Assembly: GCF_001540865.1 (NCBI RefSeq)
Contig: NC_033635.1
Coordinates: 5,882,678-5,946,677 of the forward strand
DNA length: 64,000 nt
Reading direction: 5' to 3'
From: Ananas comosus
Lineage: Eukaryota > Streptophyta > Magnoliopsida > Poales > Bromeliaceae
Positions 10,801-21,867 of the stretch are shown here, piece by piece. Within the stretch, counting starts at the first letter, position 1. Every line of letters begins with the position of its first letter. Position numbers and translations under genes: made by a program. The notes under the pieces were generated by a model. That model did not search any database. It worked only from the letters and a program-made list of their open reading frames with translations, and was not told where the DNA came from.

Positions 10801-11715
10801 AAACAAATAAATTTTTTAGTATTAGATAATCATTTCAATATCCTACATTTTATGGTTCAAAAGAACAAAAGAGATTGCCCCAAATATCAATTCACTTAAC
10901 AATGGATGAAAACATGAAATCAATTAAGTTAGAGCTGAAAGCAATTAATCATATTTTGATTAAGAGAAGAATAAAGAGGAAGCAAAAGAACAAAGAGATG
11001 CTGAAAATTTTGAGTGGTTTCTAATCCTTGCCTTACATATAATCAATAATACAAATAGGAATTTTGAGTAACCGGACTTTGTTATGCCTATCTAATTGAA
11101 GAGTAACATAACAAGGAATTGTAAAATCATCCACGACAGTTATGTGGGATTTCCAATAACAGTCAAAAATGCACAATGGTCAATAAATTTCATGTTTCCT
11201 TTCAATACATATGTGATGTACATACAGATCTAGAGTTAGAAAGAACAACAAGACACTTTAGTGTTCTGCTAAAGAAAGTAAATACTTTAAGTCCAATTAG
11301 GTAACAATCCAATAACATGAAATTGCACTCTAGTTAATACACATTACTAACCAGCAACAAGAAATGGGTTCATAACCTGGTCAAATAGATTTCAGTTCAA
11401 CATTATATCCCCATAATAATGATCTTGACATATGGTGGATACACTGCCAGAGACAAAGTCAAAAGTTAAACTAGCATGACCAGCATAACCATGACTGTCG
11501 TAAAGCAACTCCTTCTGACACAAAGCTAACTTCTCCCCATGAATCTAACCGAACAAGCATTTTCGTAAAAGACTGCAGTTTTGATAATTTTATATGAAAA
11601 TTCACATTTCACGGGGATATGTATGTTAAAAGGCAGCCCTCCCCAAGAAGAAATTCGAAAAAGAAAGGGTTAAAAAAAACTCAAGTATCTTTCTAGTAGT
11701 AAGAGCTAATTACCA

Positions 11716-11790
11716 GAAGAAGAACATTGACAGTGAGAATTATAGCACCCGCTGCAAGGACCGCAAAAGCAACAGCAAATACTTCAGACT
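11716..11790 (-). pseudogene. Exon-like hydrophobic segment
   Basis: Minus strand: a piece bounded by AG upstream and CTG/GTAATT downstream encodes one continuous hydrophobic stretch of about 25 residues (core FAVAFAVLAAGAIILTV), the length of a membrane span. It is consistent with one exon of a captured membrane-protein gene. I do not recognise the family. Confidence 0.35.
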
Positions 11791-12550
11791 GAAACAGTTG
11801 AAAAGGGCATGTATATTAGCCATCACCACCACTGAAGCAAATCAAGATGAAAAATGCTACAAGAGCGATTAAGATCCAGCAACAAGATGATTAGTAATTT
11901 ACAACATAAAATTGCATGGCGTATAAGAAGTTCAAACTTATCGCCAAGTTCTTTCATTTGCTAAACAAATAATAAGAGTTTACAAAATGCTGATAGAGTA
12001 ATAAGCAATAAAGAGAAATAAAAGGAATACAAGATGTAGAAAGGCAGTACACAGCAATTCCTAGGAGTCAAGAATGAGGGAATAAACAAGAACTAGAAGA
12101 AATTATCAGACAGAACAGTATTATATGAAGATTTAAGATTGAAAGAAGTGGAGATGCCATATATACAAAGGTGCCACAAAGGGAAATCATCATTAAAATA
12201 ATACTACTTAGTTTACAAAATAAATTCATCTACACAAACAAAAGGAAGAACCTAAAATATTTAAGCATGTCCCAAGAGATTTAAAAAAAAAAATCAAATA
12301 TAAGCATATAATAAGAACCAACGAGGGAGGAAAAGTGGAAAGACAATTAATGCAGCACATTTTCTAAGTAATCAGGAAAGGCAATCAATGACTTCATATT
12401 GCTATTCTATTCACTAGAAGTATTTCAAGCATTGTTTAAGCAATATAAGGGGTCATCTTAAGAGCCATGGATTCTTTATTTTGCATAGTGAACTTCTCTT
12501 TAAAAGACAACAATCCTCAGAAATCATCAAGAAATCAAACAATAATATAC

Positions 12551-12686
12551 TTACATATCCAACACCTGAAATCAAATACATCTCTCTACGTATGAATATT
12601 TCCCACCGGCAGAGTTTTGAGGAACGGGCTCTGACAAAAGCATCTTTCAACGCACATATAGGATTCATCCAGCATGGCAGCAACAA
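12551..12686 (-). pseudogene. Exon-like segment with strong donor
   Basis: Minus strand open frame of about 45 codons that ends at a good splice donor (GGATAT/GTAAGTAT). It reads as a basic protein stretch (KDAFVRARSSKLCRW). Family not recognised. It may belong to the same captured gene as the piece at 11716-11790. Confidence 0.3.
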
Positions 12687-14069
12687 AACAAAATAATCAA
12701 AATTAAGCTTGCGTCATTTATTTCCATATTTAGAATGGAGCAGTCCGCCAAAAATTCATTCACTTGGTTATATGCTTAACTGCTCCCAAGCGTCGAGGTA
12801 CATGGACTTGCATGTAGGAATTGGGTGTGGATATACGTTGGATCCTGCTGATTCCCTAAAAATATCTACTAGTGACAGCCTATGCAAATGGTATTGTCAA
12901 ACACACAAAAGCTAGTAAATCCATTCTAAGATGATCTGCCCTATCTTGAGTTTATTCACTCAAATGCCCAAGTGTCAGGACATCATCCAATCACGCTCCA
13001 GAAGTCACTTGAATTTGGAGCTGAAATTTGTTTACTACAATAAAAGAAAATTTATCCTATCAGCCTACACATCCACACCTTTATGCACATCATCAACAAT
13101 AGATAATAGAGGAAACAAAAGATATACAAATTCAAGGACAATACATCATAATAAATTTAGAAAGTTATATTCAAATGTTACAAGAAGGATACATCACATA
13201 ACTATCCAAACTCTTGACTGTATTTCAACACAATGTGAATGGCAACAAAAAAGAATTATTCTTGAGGTAAGCATGACAAACTAGTTTAGAAAATTTTAGG
13301 TTATCTAGTTCAAAATATAGTCATTTACTAGTAGATAACAGAGATCTGCAAATATATATGATTCAGATGCATTTAATACTTAATACTGTTCTGAATCACA
13401 TATGTAACATGTCTGAGATTATGTATCATGCGATCAATTAATTACAAGAGGAGCCAAAATTAGCACACACATTTTATGCGTTGCTAGTTCATCGGATGTT
13501 ACTTATTTTGTAGAAAGTAGCGGTAGTCGACGCATCTGATGATACTTGTTTTTTTCCCTATTACAAGCATTACTAAGACGATCCTTAAATCTGAAATTGT
13601 GAATGTTTTCAACGGCCCTGATTAATTAGACAGTGATAATCAAAATGAAGAATAGGCTTTTACCTTTTCTATGTCTATGTATAATGATATTACGTCTCAT
13701 ATCTATGAATATTATGAGCCATATGTATATATATGGCACAAAACAAAGCTAGGAATTAAAGAAGAGGCAATGTAACTAATTGGTTCCTTTCACTACGAGA
13801 CATAGAAAAGGTAAAAGNGACATTTTGGTTTAACCTATATATGAAAGTTCCAATCACGTTGAGAACAAAGTAATTAACCTAGGCTACATTCAACTTCTTA
13901 ATTTGTTTCTCCCTTGCATTGGAATGGAAATACGAATCTTATAAGAACTTTACACTTGTTGGGTTCATTTTAGGAAAAATAATTAGTTTAAATTATGTTC
14001 TAAATCCTCATGAACAAGAGATTCTGACAAGAGATTAATATATAGGAAAATCGATCGATCGAGCTCACC

Positions 14070-14300
14070 TTCTTCTCCGTCTACCCCTTCCACGCCTTCG
14101 ATGCCGCCGCGAGCACAACCAGGTCGCCGGACTCCTGCTTCCCCACCACCGTCGTCGCCTCGACGTTTGGCGCTTACTCCTCCGACGACGGTCCCCGCGA
14201 GATCCTTGCGGCCGAACTCCGGCCGCCGGAACCCTAGCTCATCGGTTGCCGCCGCGGAGGAGGAGGAGGAGAGCGAGGAGGTTTGAGCGAAGGGAGAAGA
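14070..14300 (-). pseudogene. GC-rich first-exon-like block, possible ferredoxin-like fragment
   Basis: A GC-rich island in AT-rich DNA. On the minus strand an open frame with a Ser/Ala-rich lead reads GFRRPEFGRKDLAGTV and ends at the donor AG/GTGAGC (about 14069). The pattern G-F-x-R-P-E-x6-A-G-T-V has the same spacing as the N-terminus of plant sucrase/ferredoxin-like (AIM32-related) proteins, but the following RHVFLC-type region is absent and there is no in-frame ATG. The plus strand is also open with high GC3 (about 14044-14239), so the coding strand is uncertain. Best reading: a captured first-exon fragment. Confidence 0.35.
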
Positions 14301-14554
14301 GGCTGCGATGGGGTTTGAGCGAAGGGAGAAGAGGATGCGAGGGGGTTGGAGCAGGGAGATCAGATTTTTTTTGTATTTGGGCTGGGCTTTCTAGTCGAAG
14401 AGAGCAAGGGCCTTGCTAGGTTTTTTTAATAATTTAAAAGTTTTTCAACTTTGGTTTGGGTAATTAGGCTGAGTGGGGTTGGGTGGGATGGGCCAAGCAA
14501 GATGACATTTTTTGGGCTTTAGTAGATTTGTTTTTTAAAATAAAAACTATACAT

Positions 14555-14618
14555 AAATAGGACACTTACACTAAAGTGTCCCAAGAAAGTGTCCCTATAA
14601 CCTACTTTTGTTGTAGTG
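14555..14618 (-). repeat. CACTA right TIR
   Basis: Reverse complement reads CACTACAACAAAAGTAGG followed by GGGACACTTTCTTGG and further ACACTT words, matching the left end in the first 13 bases and in layout. Confidence 0.85.
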
Positions 14619-15304
14619 TATGGACATTTCTGAGGAGGATATTTCCGTTTCATCGGTGTATCGCGAGCAGCAACGTTTATCTGAGGAGCTTCAGAAGTTG
14701 TCTGCCGAACAAGCTGCAATTCGTAAGGATGTGAGCAAGATGAAGCGCTTGTTAAATATGATTTTTGACAAATTAGGATGTTGTCGGGCGGATTTACCTC
14801 CAGGAGATGATTCTGACTAGGATTTACCGAGCTTCTCCTTTTGTCGTTTTGGCGCTTTCTGACAAAAAGGGGGAGATGATGGGATGATGATGGGATGGTC
14901 TTAATGATGATGATGATGCATTTAGCTTAGGACTTTTGCTTAGTTAAGATGAAGATGAACTTTGTTTTGATGCTTTAGGTGTTTGACTTAGTGTTTTTCG
15001 TTTAGTTTAACTATGAACTACGAAGTGTGAACTTTAGTTGATTGTTTGATCTTCTTGATACTTCTTGATACTTGAATCTTGATTATGCTTTGAGAATGTT
15101 TTTGCAGGAATAATTCAAGACTTCAAGACTCCATGTCTAAGTCATAGAGTTTGTATTAAGGTCGTAAAAGTGTAAATTTTGTTTATTGGATTGATCATGC
15201 AGGAGATTATCGTTTGGTGATTGCGATGATCTTCTTTTTATGACTTATTGGTTGTATACGAGTTTTGTAGTATATTTTGTCACGAAATCGCCAAAGGGGG
15301 AGAT
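14619..15304 (+). mobile_element. 3' internal remnant of Copia F1 (ORF2 tail and PPTs)
   Basis: 14620-14819 encodes 66 residues with a coiled-coil-like heptad stretch and the motif MIFDKLGC. This matches the C-terminus of the second ORF of element F3 (MMDKLGC near 27800), so it is the tail of the same kind of protein, cut off by the CACTA element. Downstream are AAAAAGGGGGAGA (about 14865) and AAAGGGGGAGAT (15292-15304), the latter being the polypurine tract next to the LTR. Confidence 0.75.
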
Positions 15305-16521
15305 TGTTAAGGATTTTATAGGTTGGCGAATTTCGTAAAGTTGTTTGGAGTCTTGAAGAGTTGATCGCAGAAGTTTTTGAGAAAAGATTCAAATTGGAGG
15401 ACAAAGACTCATTCGGAAAGATCGACACCTAAGGTATGAAGAAAAGATCATTTGTGGTGAAGATACATAATTAGAATAAGTTCAGAAGGCTTAGATTGCT
15501 TTAAAACAACTTTTCTGAACTTTCATGTGTTCTGGGACCGGTCTCTGAGATGGAGAGACCGGTTCCCCCAAGGTCCTCACTGCGTAAACCTTGATGCAAC
15601 CGGTCCCCTGTGATGAGAGACCGGTTCCCGAACCTTGGTGGTTCTGTCGCGCAGCGAGGGACCGGTCTCAAGTTTGAGAGACCGGTTCCCGAACGTGGGG
15701 TTTTTGGTCACGCAGGGAGGGACCGGTTCCTCACTTGAGAGACCGGTCTCTCACAGACCGGTCTCCTCGACAGGACCGGTCTCTGAGGACGACACAGGTT
15801 TTTGAAATCGACTTTTTGCAATCCTAGTCTACTTCTAAGTCTTCTAAACATATAAATAAGCTATGTGGGTCATCTAAAATTAAGGCTTTGAATATTTTAC
15901 CAATTCTAAACCCTAGAAACTTATTTCTCCCCGTTTCAATGCTTAGATTTACATGATGAGTTTCTAGCAATCAACATCGGCTTGATTCTTCGTTTTTACT
16001 CGATATTTCTTACGAGAATCAAGTAGATGATTGATTAAAGGTGAACCCTCATAGCTTATGGTTTTCAAAAGTTAAATCACCACAAATCTTCAATTCTACA
16101 AGCTCCGGAAGGAGGTTCGGCGCGTGGATCTCGCGTGAAGCCGAAGATTCGGTGGACGCTTCGAGGAGTTGAGGCGTTGACGCTGCGAGGAGTTGCAGCA
16201 AGGTCGATTGGTGGATTCCTATCGATCGAGGACCGGCAAAGATCACCGTCAACGAGAAATCGGTAAATTGAGTCGTGTGTTTTTGGTCGAAATCACTTGT
16301 ACTCAAGTTTTCTTAGTGGATTTTCTTTGCGTGATCGGTCCCGTGGGTTTTTCACTCCGAATTGGAGTTTTCCCACGTTAAATTCTCGGTGTGCTATTTT
16401 AATTTCCGCTATTGTGTTTTGTTTGCATCGAGATTTTTTTTTCGAGTTTGCCGGATTTACACCTATTCACCCCCCTCTAGGTGTTACTTACCTTTTAGAT
16501 CCTCGGGTTCCATATCTTACA
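15305..16521 (+). repeat. Copia F1 3' LTR
   Basis: 1217 bp, TGTTAAGGATTTTATAGG start, ATATCTTACA end. U3 contains the ACCGGTC palindrome cluster (15535-15785), followed about 65 bp on by TATAAATAAG (15851-15860). The downstream end includes CACCCCCCTCTAGGTG, shared with all SIRE-like LTRs in this window. It abuts a gypsy fragment directly. Confidence 0.88.
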
Positions 16522-17420
16522 CGTGGTATGGCCATTACGAGTTCACGGTAATGTCGTTTGGGCTTATTAATGCCCCGGCAGCATTTATGGACTTGATGAG
16601 CCGAATCTTCAGGCCGTTGTTGGACCGGTGCGTCGTGGTGTTCATAGACGACATATTGGTCTACTCGAAGAGCGAGGAGGAGCATGAAGAGCACTTGAAA
16701 GCTGTGCTGCAAATACTCCGACAAGTAAAGCTTTATGCTAAGTTGAAGAAATATGACTTTTGGCTAAAGGAGGTCACATTCTTGGGTCATGTGGTATCGG
16801 GCGACGGAGTGTCAGTAGACCCGAAGAAAATGGAGGCGATCAAGGATTGGCCTCGCCCGACAAGCGTAGCGGAGGTCCGTAGTTTTCTCGGACTTGCGGG
16901 CTACTATAGGCGGTTCGTGGAGGGGTTTGCTAAAATAACCACTCCACTAACGCACCTTACTCACGATTGCAATTGGAGCTTTGAGGAGTTAAAGAACAAG
17001 TTGACGTCGACCCCGGTGCTTGCCTTGCCGACTCCGGGGGAGACCTTTGCAGTATACAGTGATGCCTCGTATGTTGGTCTCGAGTGTGTACTAATGCAAA
17101 ATTGGCGAGTCATTGTGTATGCTTCGCGCCAATTGAAGAGTTATGAGAAGAACTACCCGATTCACGACCTCGAGTTAGCCGCGGTGATCTTCGCGCTAAA
17201 GCTTTGGAGGCATTGTGAGATCTACACGGATCACAAGAGTCTCAAATATTTGTTCACCCAGAAAGAGTTGAATATGCGACAGCGGCGGTGGTTAGAATTG
17301 CTAAAGGACTATGATGTCACTATACTATACCACCCCGGGAAAGCAAATGTCGTGGCCAATGCTTTGAGTAGAAAATCGGCAAATAACCTAGCGACGGCAA
17401 TTACGCCTCAACCGCTATTG
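16517..17420 (+). pseudogene. Ty3/gypsy RT-RNase H fragment
   Basis: One open frame of about 300 residues, entered mid-protein. It carries the RT core ([13 protein letters not shown], then [14 protein letters not shown] with both catalytic Asp), the connection region ([15 protein letters not shown]), and RNase H ([29 protein letters not shown]), ending at ANALSRKSA. Compared with element C's copy it lacks about seven residues just before EIYTDH. It resembles Tekay/Del-type chromoviruses and element C. It is sandwiched between two Copia 3' LTRs facing away from each other, so gag, protease, the RT N-terminus and integrase are gone. The open frame visible upstream of 16517 is LTR sequence. Confidence 0.9.
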
Positions 17421-18626
17421 TGTAAGTTTTGGGGTAGCCCAGGGATCTATCTAGATTGTATCTAACACCTAGAGGGGGGTGAATAGGTGTAAAAGCCGAA
17501 AACTACAAATCTCAATGCGATAACAGTAAATGCGAAAAGATAAAAATCACACCGAGATTTACGTGGAAAACTCCAACTAGGAGTAAAAAACTATGGGACC
17601 AACACGCGATAACAATCCACTAAGAATAAAAGATTACAAGGTGATTTACCGATTCTATGGACTCAAACCTCTCTTTTATCTCCTCCGGATGTCGCCCATA
17701 CCAACGGGTTGTCCACGCCCCACGTCTGAATCCATGAACGCCACATCCCGAATCCACGAAACGTCCACACTTCAAATCCACGAAGCCTTGCTCACGCTGA
17801 TTCCACGACGCCCACTCGAATCCACGAGCACACTCCGTCCGGAGCAAGAATACCAAGACTGACGATGATTTATTGCTTAGACAAACATTAAAGAACCATA
17901 GAAGATGTTTCTAAGCAATAGCCGGATCAATTCTCCGCGAAGAACAAGAAATTAGGGTTTCAAGAATTGATCCAATAGAAACTTGTTGTTCGAGAGAAGA
18001 AAGAATGCACCGAACAAGTTTCTAGGGTTTCAAAACAATATTCTATGCCTTCATTCCTTTTTAGAAACACCCCTACATCTTATTTATAGGTTTAGAAGAC
18101 TTAGAAACAGATTAGGATTGCAAAAACCCAATTTTAAAAACTGACGTCGTCCTCAGGGACCGGTCTTCTCGAGGAGACCGGTCTTTGGGAGACCGGTCCC
18201 TCGAGTGGGAGACCGGTCCCTCATTGCGGGCCTGAAAACACAAGCTTCGGGAACCGGTCTCTCATCCCGGGGACCGGTCCCTTGTTGCGTAGCATGAGAA
18301 TAAAGCTACGGGAACCGGTCTCTCATGAGAGGGACCGGTTGCATTGCTCTACAATGCACGAGGACCTACGGGGGCTGGTCCTTCATATCAGGGACATGTT
18401 CCTGAACCTTGAAAGGCTCAGTTTTGTCCTGATTCGTATTTTAAAATCATCCTGAGTCTTCCAAACACTTTAAACATTTACAAATCATCATAAATGGTAT
18501 TTAAACTTACCGAGCATTGTATATTCATGTTTTGAGTCTTCGAGTCTTCGATTTTCATCTCTTCTTCTTCAAATATTCAAGACTCCGACTAACTTCACGA
18601 AATATGCCAACATAAAATCCGTAACA
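17421..18626 (-). repeat. Copia F2 3' LTR, inverted
   Basis: 1206 bp, reverse complement of the F1-type LTR: starts TGTAAGTTTTGGGG, ends AAAATCCGTAACA. The ACCGGTC cluster lies at 18155-18420 and the TATA box (minus strand, TATAAATAAG) at about 18080-18089. It is followed by the reverse polypurine tract ATCTCCCCCTTTGGC, so it is the 3' LTR of a minus-strand element. Confidence 0.88.
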
Positions 18627-19738
18627 ATCTCCCCCTTTGGCAATTTCGTGATAAAACTAAAAAGTACATCAAAATACTCACAACGCTCAACTCTCCAAAC
18701 AAAAATGAAATTCATTGCCATCACCAAAACAATGAACTTCTCGCGTGAAAAATCCAAAGAAAATACAAAATTACAATTTCGCAACTCCTAAACGAACTCT
18801 ATGACTTAAACACAATGAGTCTTGAAGTCTTCGAGAATTTGCAGAAAGAATACAAAGAAAATTTTCTCCTCGAACAAAGTTAGTAAAAAAATGAACATCT
18901 CTCTCCCTTTGTTCATGCATCCTTTGTTAATGAAATCTCTCCCCCTTTGTTCATGCATCTAATATGATCAATAAAAATTCACATGAAAAATTTAAAATCT
19001 CTTCTCTCTCTCCCCCTTTTTGTCAAAAATTGCCAAAAACAAGTACCAAAAATAGAGAGAGTGCCAATAATGTTAGTGCATGAATAGGATAAATTCACAT
19101 AGACTTCATTCAATCCACATCAATTTCATAGAAATTAAGAATTTCACTACAAGATCACCAAGATGTAGATAAAATATACTAAAATTTCTTTATCCATATA
19201 TACGTCAAAATCAAGTCATCAAAAATAATCTAAAGGCTCAAAATCTATCAAGATGTAACGAATTATAAAGATGACTTATGAAGATTCACCAAATGACAGA
19301 AAATTTGTCGCATAAACGTTCAAATTCGAGATCAAGCAATAATGTACCTGGGGTGGCTCTTTGAGTATCTTTTTACTAAACCACCTTATTACACCGAAAA
19401 TTCTAATATATTTATTTTTTTTCAACCTTTTCAGTTATTCTATTAATTTCTATGTGGTAGCTTCACACACTTGCCGTACGACCTGGGTGGTAGCTCTTTC
19501 CTACATGTGGTGGTAGTTTTCACACTACCTTTAGGATGTAACTCTTTCCACATCTTTTACGCATATGAGTATTTTCATCTCCTCCTTTTTATTATATTTT
19601 TATACATGACTCTCCCTTAATTATGCAATCTCTTATATAAAAGAAAATTTGACAAGTTTTAGTTGATTAGCAAATTTTCATTCATCAAATTCAACACACA
19701 CAACCGAGATAGATTAAGTACCGAAAGATCACACATGA
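18627..19738 (-). mobile_element. Truncated internal region of Copia F2
   Basis: Begins with the reverse PPT. A second PPT-like CTCCCCCTTTTTGTC (about 19012-19026) marks the end of the ORF2 zone, but ORF2 itself is missing. 19340-19560 is the reverse complement of the non-coding interval of F3 at 25500-25760 (shared ACTACCACCACATGT, GTGTGTGAAGCTACCAC). It is ended at 19738 by the D2 LTR. Confidence 0.75.
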
Positions 19739-21171
19739 TGTCACGCCCCGGGACCCAGCGGAAGCCCGCCCGGCGCGTGCCCAGACCCTCCATATGTCTA
19801 CAACATATAAGGCGTCTAAAAACAACAATAATAAAAGCAATAATAAAAGACATCTAGGAGTATCAGAGCATAATAAATGTCTAAATGCTACAACAAGGGA
19901 TAAGGATAAAACTGTAAATCCACTAAATGAAACATAGAGTAAGAACAATAGGAAATCCCAAATACAAGAGTTAAAAGTAGGTACATAGGTGGTCTCTATA
20001 CATGGATACAAAATCTCTCACTCTCTCTCAACTACAAAAAGAAAGAGTAAACCACCTAGGCAAAGTACCGCTCCTCGCTAGCTAGCTAAGCGATCCCCTT
20101 GCCGCGATCCCGTGCCTCCGCCGGTGCCGAAGGCTCTGAAAAGGAAACCATAAAACAGGGGCGTGAGAACTATTAAAAATAGTTCCCAGTGGGCAATTAC
20201 TGACTTCAGTGAATGCACCACAAGGCCCAAAGCTACAAAAGATGTCAGTGACTATAAAAGTAGAAAGGCGACAGGTAAGTAAAAATGTAACCTACTACGA
20301 CATGATATCTCTACTTAGCATGAATAGCAAAAGTATGAAAGCAACTATGCATGAAGTAAATGTCTCCAACTATCATGATGTTCACAGTGTGAAATAGTAA
20401 AATTCCGTTGTTTACTATTCTAATCAATGTCCAAGTAGTACACTAAGTCATCATCTGTCCACATGTCATAATGAATGCTCAAGTCGAATCTGAAGAGACC
20501 CACCCGAGGGCTGTCTATGGCCCTGAGACCCACCCGAAGGCTGTCTGGCCGGTGCCGAGCCTAATGGCCCCGTGGTAGTCAACATCCCCACCCTAGGGAT
20601 GAGCCTAGCCCACGGCAATCCACTTCGGCGCCCAATCCCGCACGGCGAGTATGTATCGCGATGGCCATCTCCGGAGTGCCGGCTTGTAGGGAGCGACCCT
20701 CACAAGCATGTGCGAATGAGCATAATGGCAAGTAGTCAAACGATCTGTCGCATGTACCAAGTCCTCATGTCTAATAACATGGAATGTATGGAATGTCCCA
20801 AAGGCCTATCTCTATGTCATCATGTCTCTAACATGGAATATATATAGCAGATGTACAATGGCCTATCATCATGTCTCTAAGTTGCATTTTATAGTTTACT
20901 AATTCCAAGTGCCTCTTTATGACACTTTTTGTTCAACGGGTCCTAAGCATGGCATTAACATGTTTATGATGCATAGTTCACTCAATTCTAACATGGAGTC
21001 ATGTTCTCAACTTGCAAAACCAAGCACTATTCCCAATGCATGCAATTTACACATATAGCTCTACTATATGGAGTACAATTTTTTTACGATACATGAGGCA
21101 TGCAAGTTAAGTGTTCTAAAATTCATATAAATCGTGTTTAGCACGAATTTGCATTCAAAAATACTTTACAA
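19739..21171 (-). repeat. D-family LTR (D2), cut by a gap
   Basis: Starts TGTCACGCCCCGGGACCC. It runs as the reverse complement of the D1 and D3 LTRs: shared blocks include GAGTATCAGAGCATAATAAA and the hairpin TGAGAACTATTAAAAATAGT (20164-20187). It is lost in the assembly gap before reaching the U3 palindromes. Confidence 0.82.
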
Positions 21172-21271
21172 NNNNNNNNNNNNNNNNNNNNNNNNNNNNN
21201 NNNNNNNNNNNNNNNNNNNNNNNNNNNNNNNNNNNNNNNNNNNNNNNNNNNNNNNNNNNNNNNNNNNNNNN
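21172..21271. other. 100-bp assembly gap
   Basis: Exactly 100 N, a placeholder of unknown true size. The sequence to its right is visibly error-rich. Confidence 0.98.
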
Positions 21272-21530
21272 AGACTTGAGTGTATTATTTAGTTTTGCCT
21301 TGGTGGTAGTTTCCCTTGTTTCTACCTTGTGTTAGTAGAACTTAGCCTTGGATATACTTGCCTCTGAATCTTGTTTAGTACACTCTACTTTGTTTGTTCA
21401 TTTAGTTCGCTCATTGTTGTAGACGCCTTATACTGTGTAGGCACTAAATGGCGGAGGGGACGCACCCCCCCCCCCCGCCCCTCCCCCCTCCCCCCCCCGG
21501 GGGGCCTAGGCGGGTCCCGGGGCGCTGACA
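21272..21530 (+). repeat. Right end of a D-like LTR
   Basis: Ends GGGTCCCGGGGCGCTGACA, which resembles the D terminus (GGTCCCGGGGCGTGACA) with an extra C. The region holds runs of 7-13 C and is probably poorly polished. It interrupts Copia internal sequence that resumes at 21531. Confidence 0.55.
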
Positions 21531-21867
21531 GGTAGTATGAACAGGGGGGGAGCATGGCATGAATAGGCATATGAACTGAAGGAGGGGCATGTGATCAAAT
21601 AGTGACAAGGCGAGAGAGGTATAAGAATTTAAGGTTAATCATTTTGAATGAATTGTTTTGCCAGGAAATCAAGACTTTCAGACTCCTAATTGCGTCAAGT
21701 CAATAGAGTCTATTTTATGAGGTTTATTGATGTATTTGAATCTTCAATTAGTTTTGGATTACAGTGAGGAGTTCAAATGTTTTCGGTTGGATGACAAATT
21801 GAACTTTCTTGATTTTTATTTATTTTTGAGTTATTGTGTTTTGTCACGAAATTGTCAAGGGGGAGAT
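21531..21867 (+). mobile_element. Copia 3' internal tail left of the F3 LTR
   Basis: Aligns with 28150-28483 of F3 (AACAGGGGG, AGCATGG, GGTATAAGAATTTAAGGTT, GTCACGAAATTG) and ends with the polypurine tract AAGGGGGAGAT. The F3 '5' LTR' therefore has internal sequence on both sides, as in a tandem LTR-internal-LTR-internal-LTR array. Confidence 0.75.

Larger units (their letters stand above)
10800..14040. other. AT-rich CACTA interior
   Basis: Low-GC sequence without a long open frame. Apart from the exon-like pieces listed separately, I see intron-like DNA only. The inverted pair CTTTTACCTTTTCTATGT (about 13658) and its complement (about 13800) flanks a possible 160-bp fold-back, with a single N at 13818 right after the second arm. 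Confidence 0.5.
9952..14618. mobile_element. Non-autonomous CACTA (En/Spm-type) element
   Basis: Left end CACTACAACAAAAAAGG and right end (reverse complement) CACTACAACAAAAGTAGG are CACTA terminal inverted repeats. Both are followed by subterminal GACACTTT repeats, abundant in 9970-10215 in both orientations and repeated at 14555-14595. I find no transposase (TNPD-like) or TNPA-like protein, so the element is non-autonomous. Exon-like segments on the minus strand suggest captured gene pieces. The 3-bp flanks differ (CCA left, TAT right), so either the target duplication has been lost or the two ends come from different copies. Confidence 0.85.

Noticed and set aside
14044..14239. Plus-strand GC3-rich frame as a gene
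   Set aside because: The minus strand of the same block has a family-like motif and a splice donor; without a homologue for the plus reading I could not support it as a separate gene.
9900..14620. CRISPR-like array from the repeated GACACTTT words
   Set aside because: The words are irregular, in both orientations and subterminal to CACTA ends; this is plant nuclear DNA.
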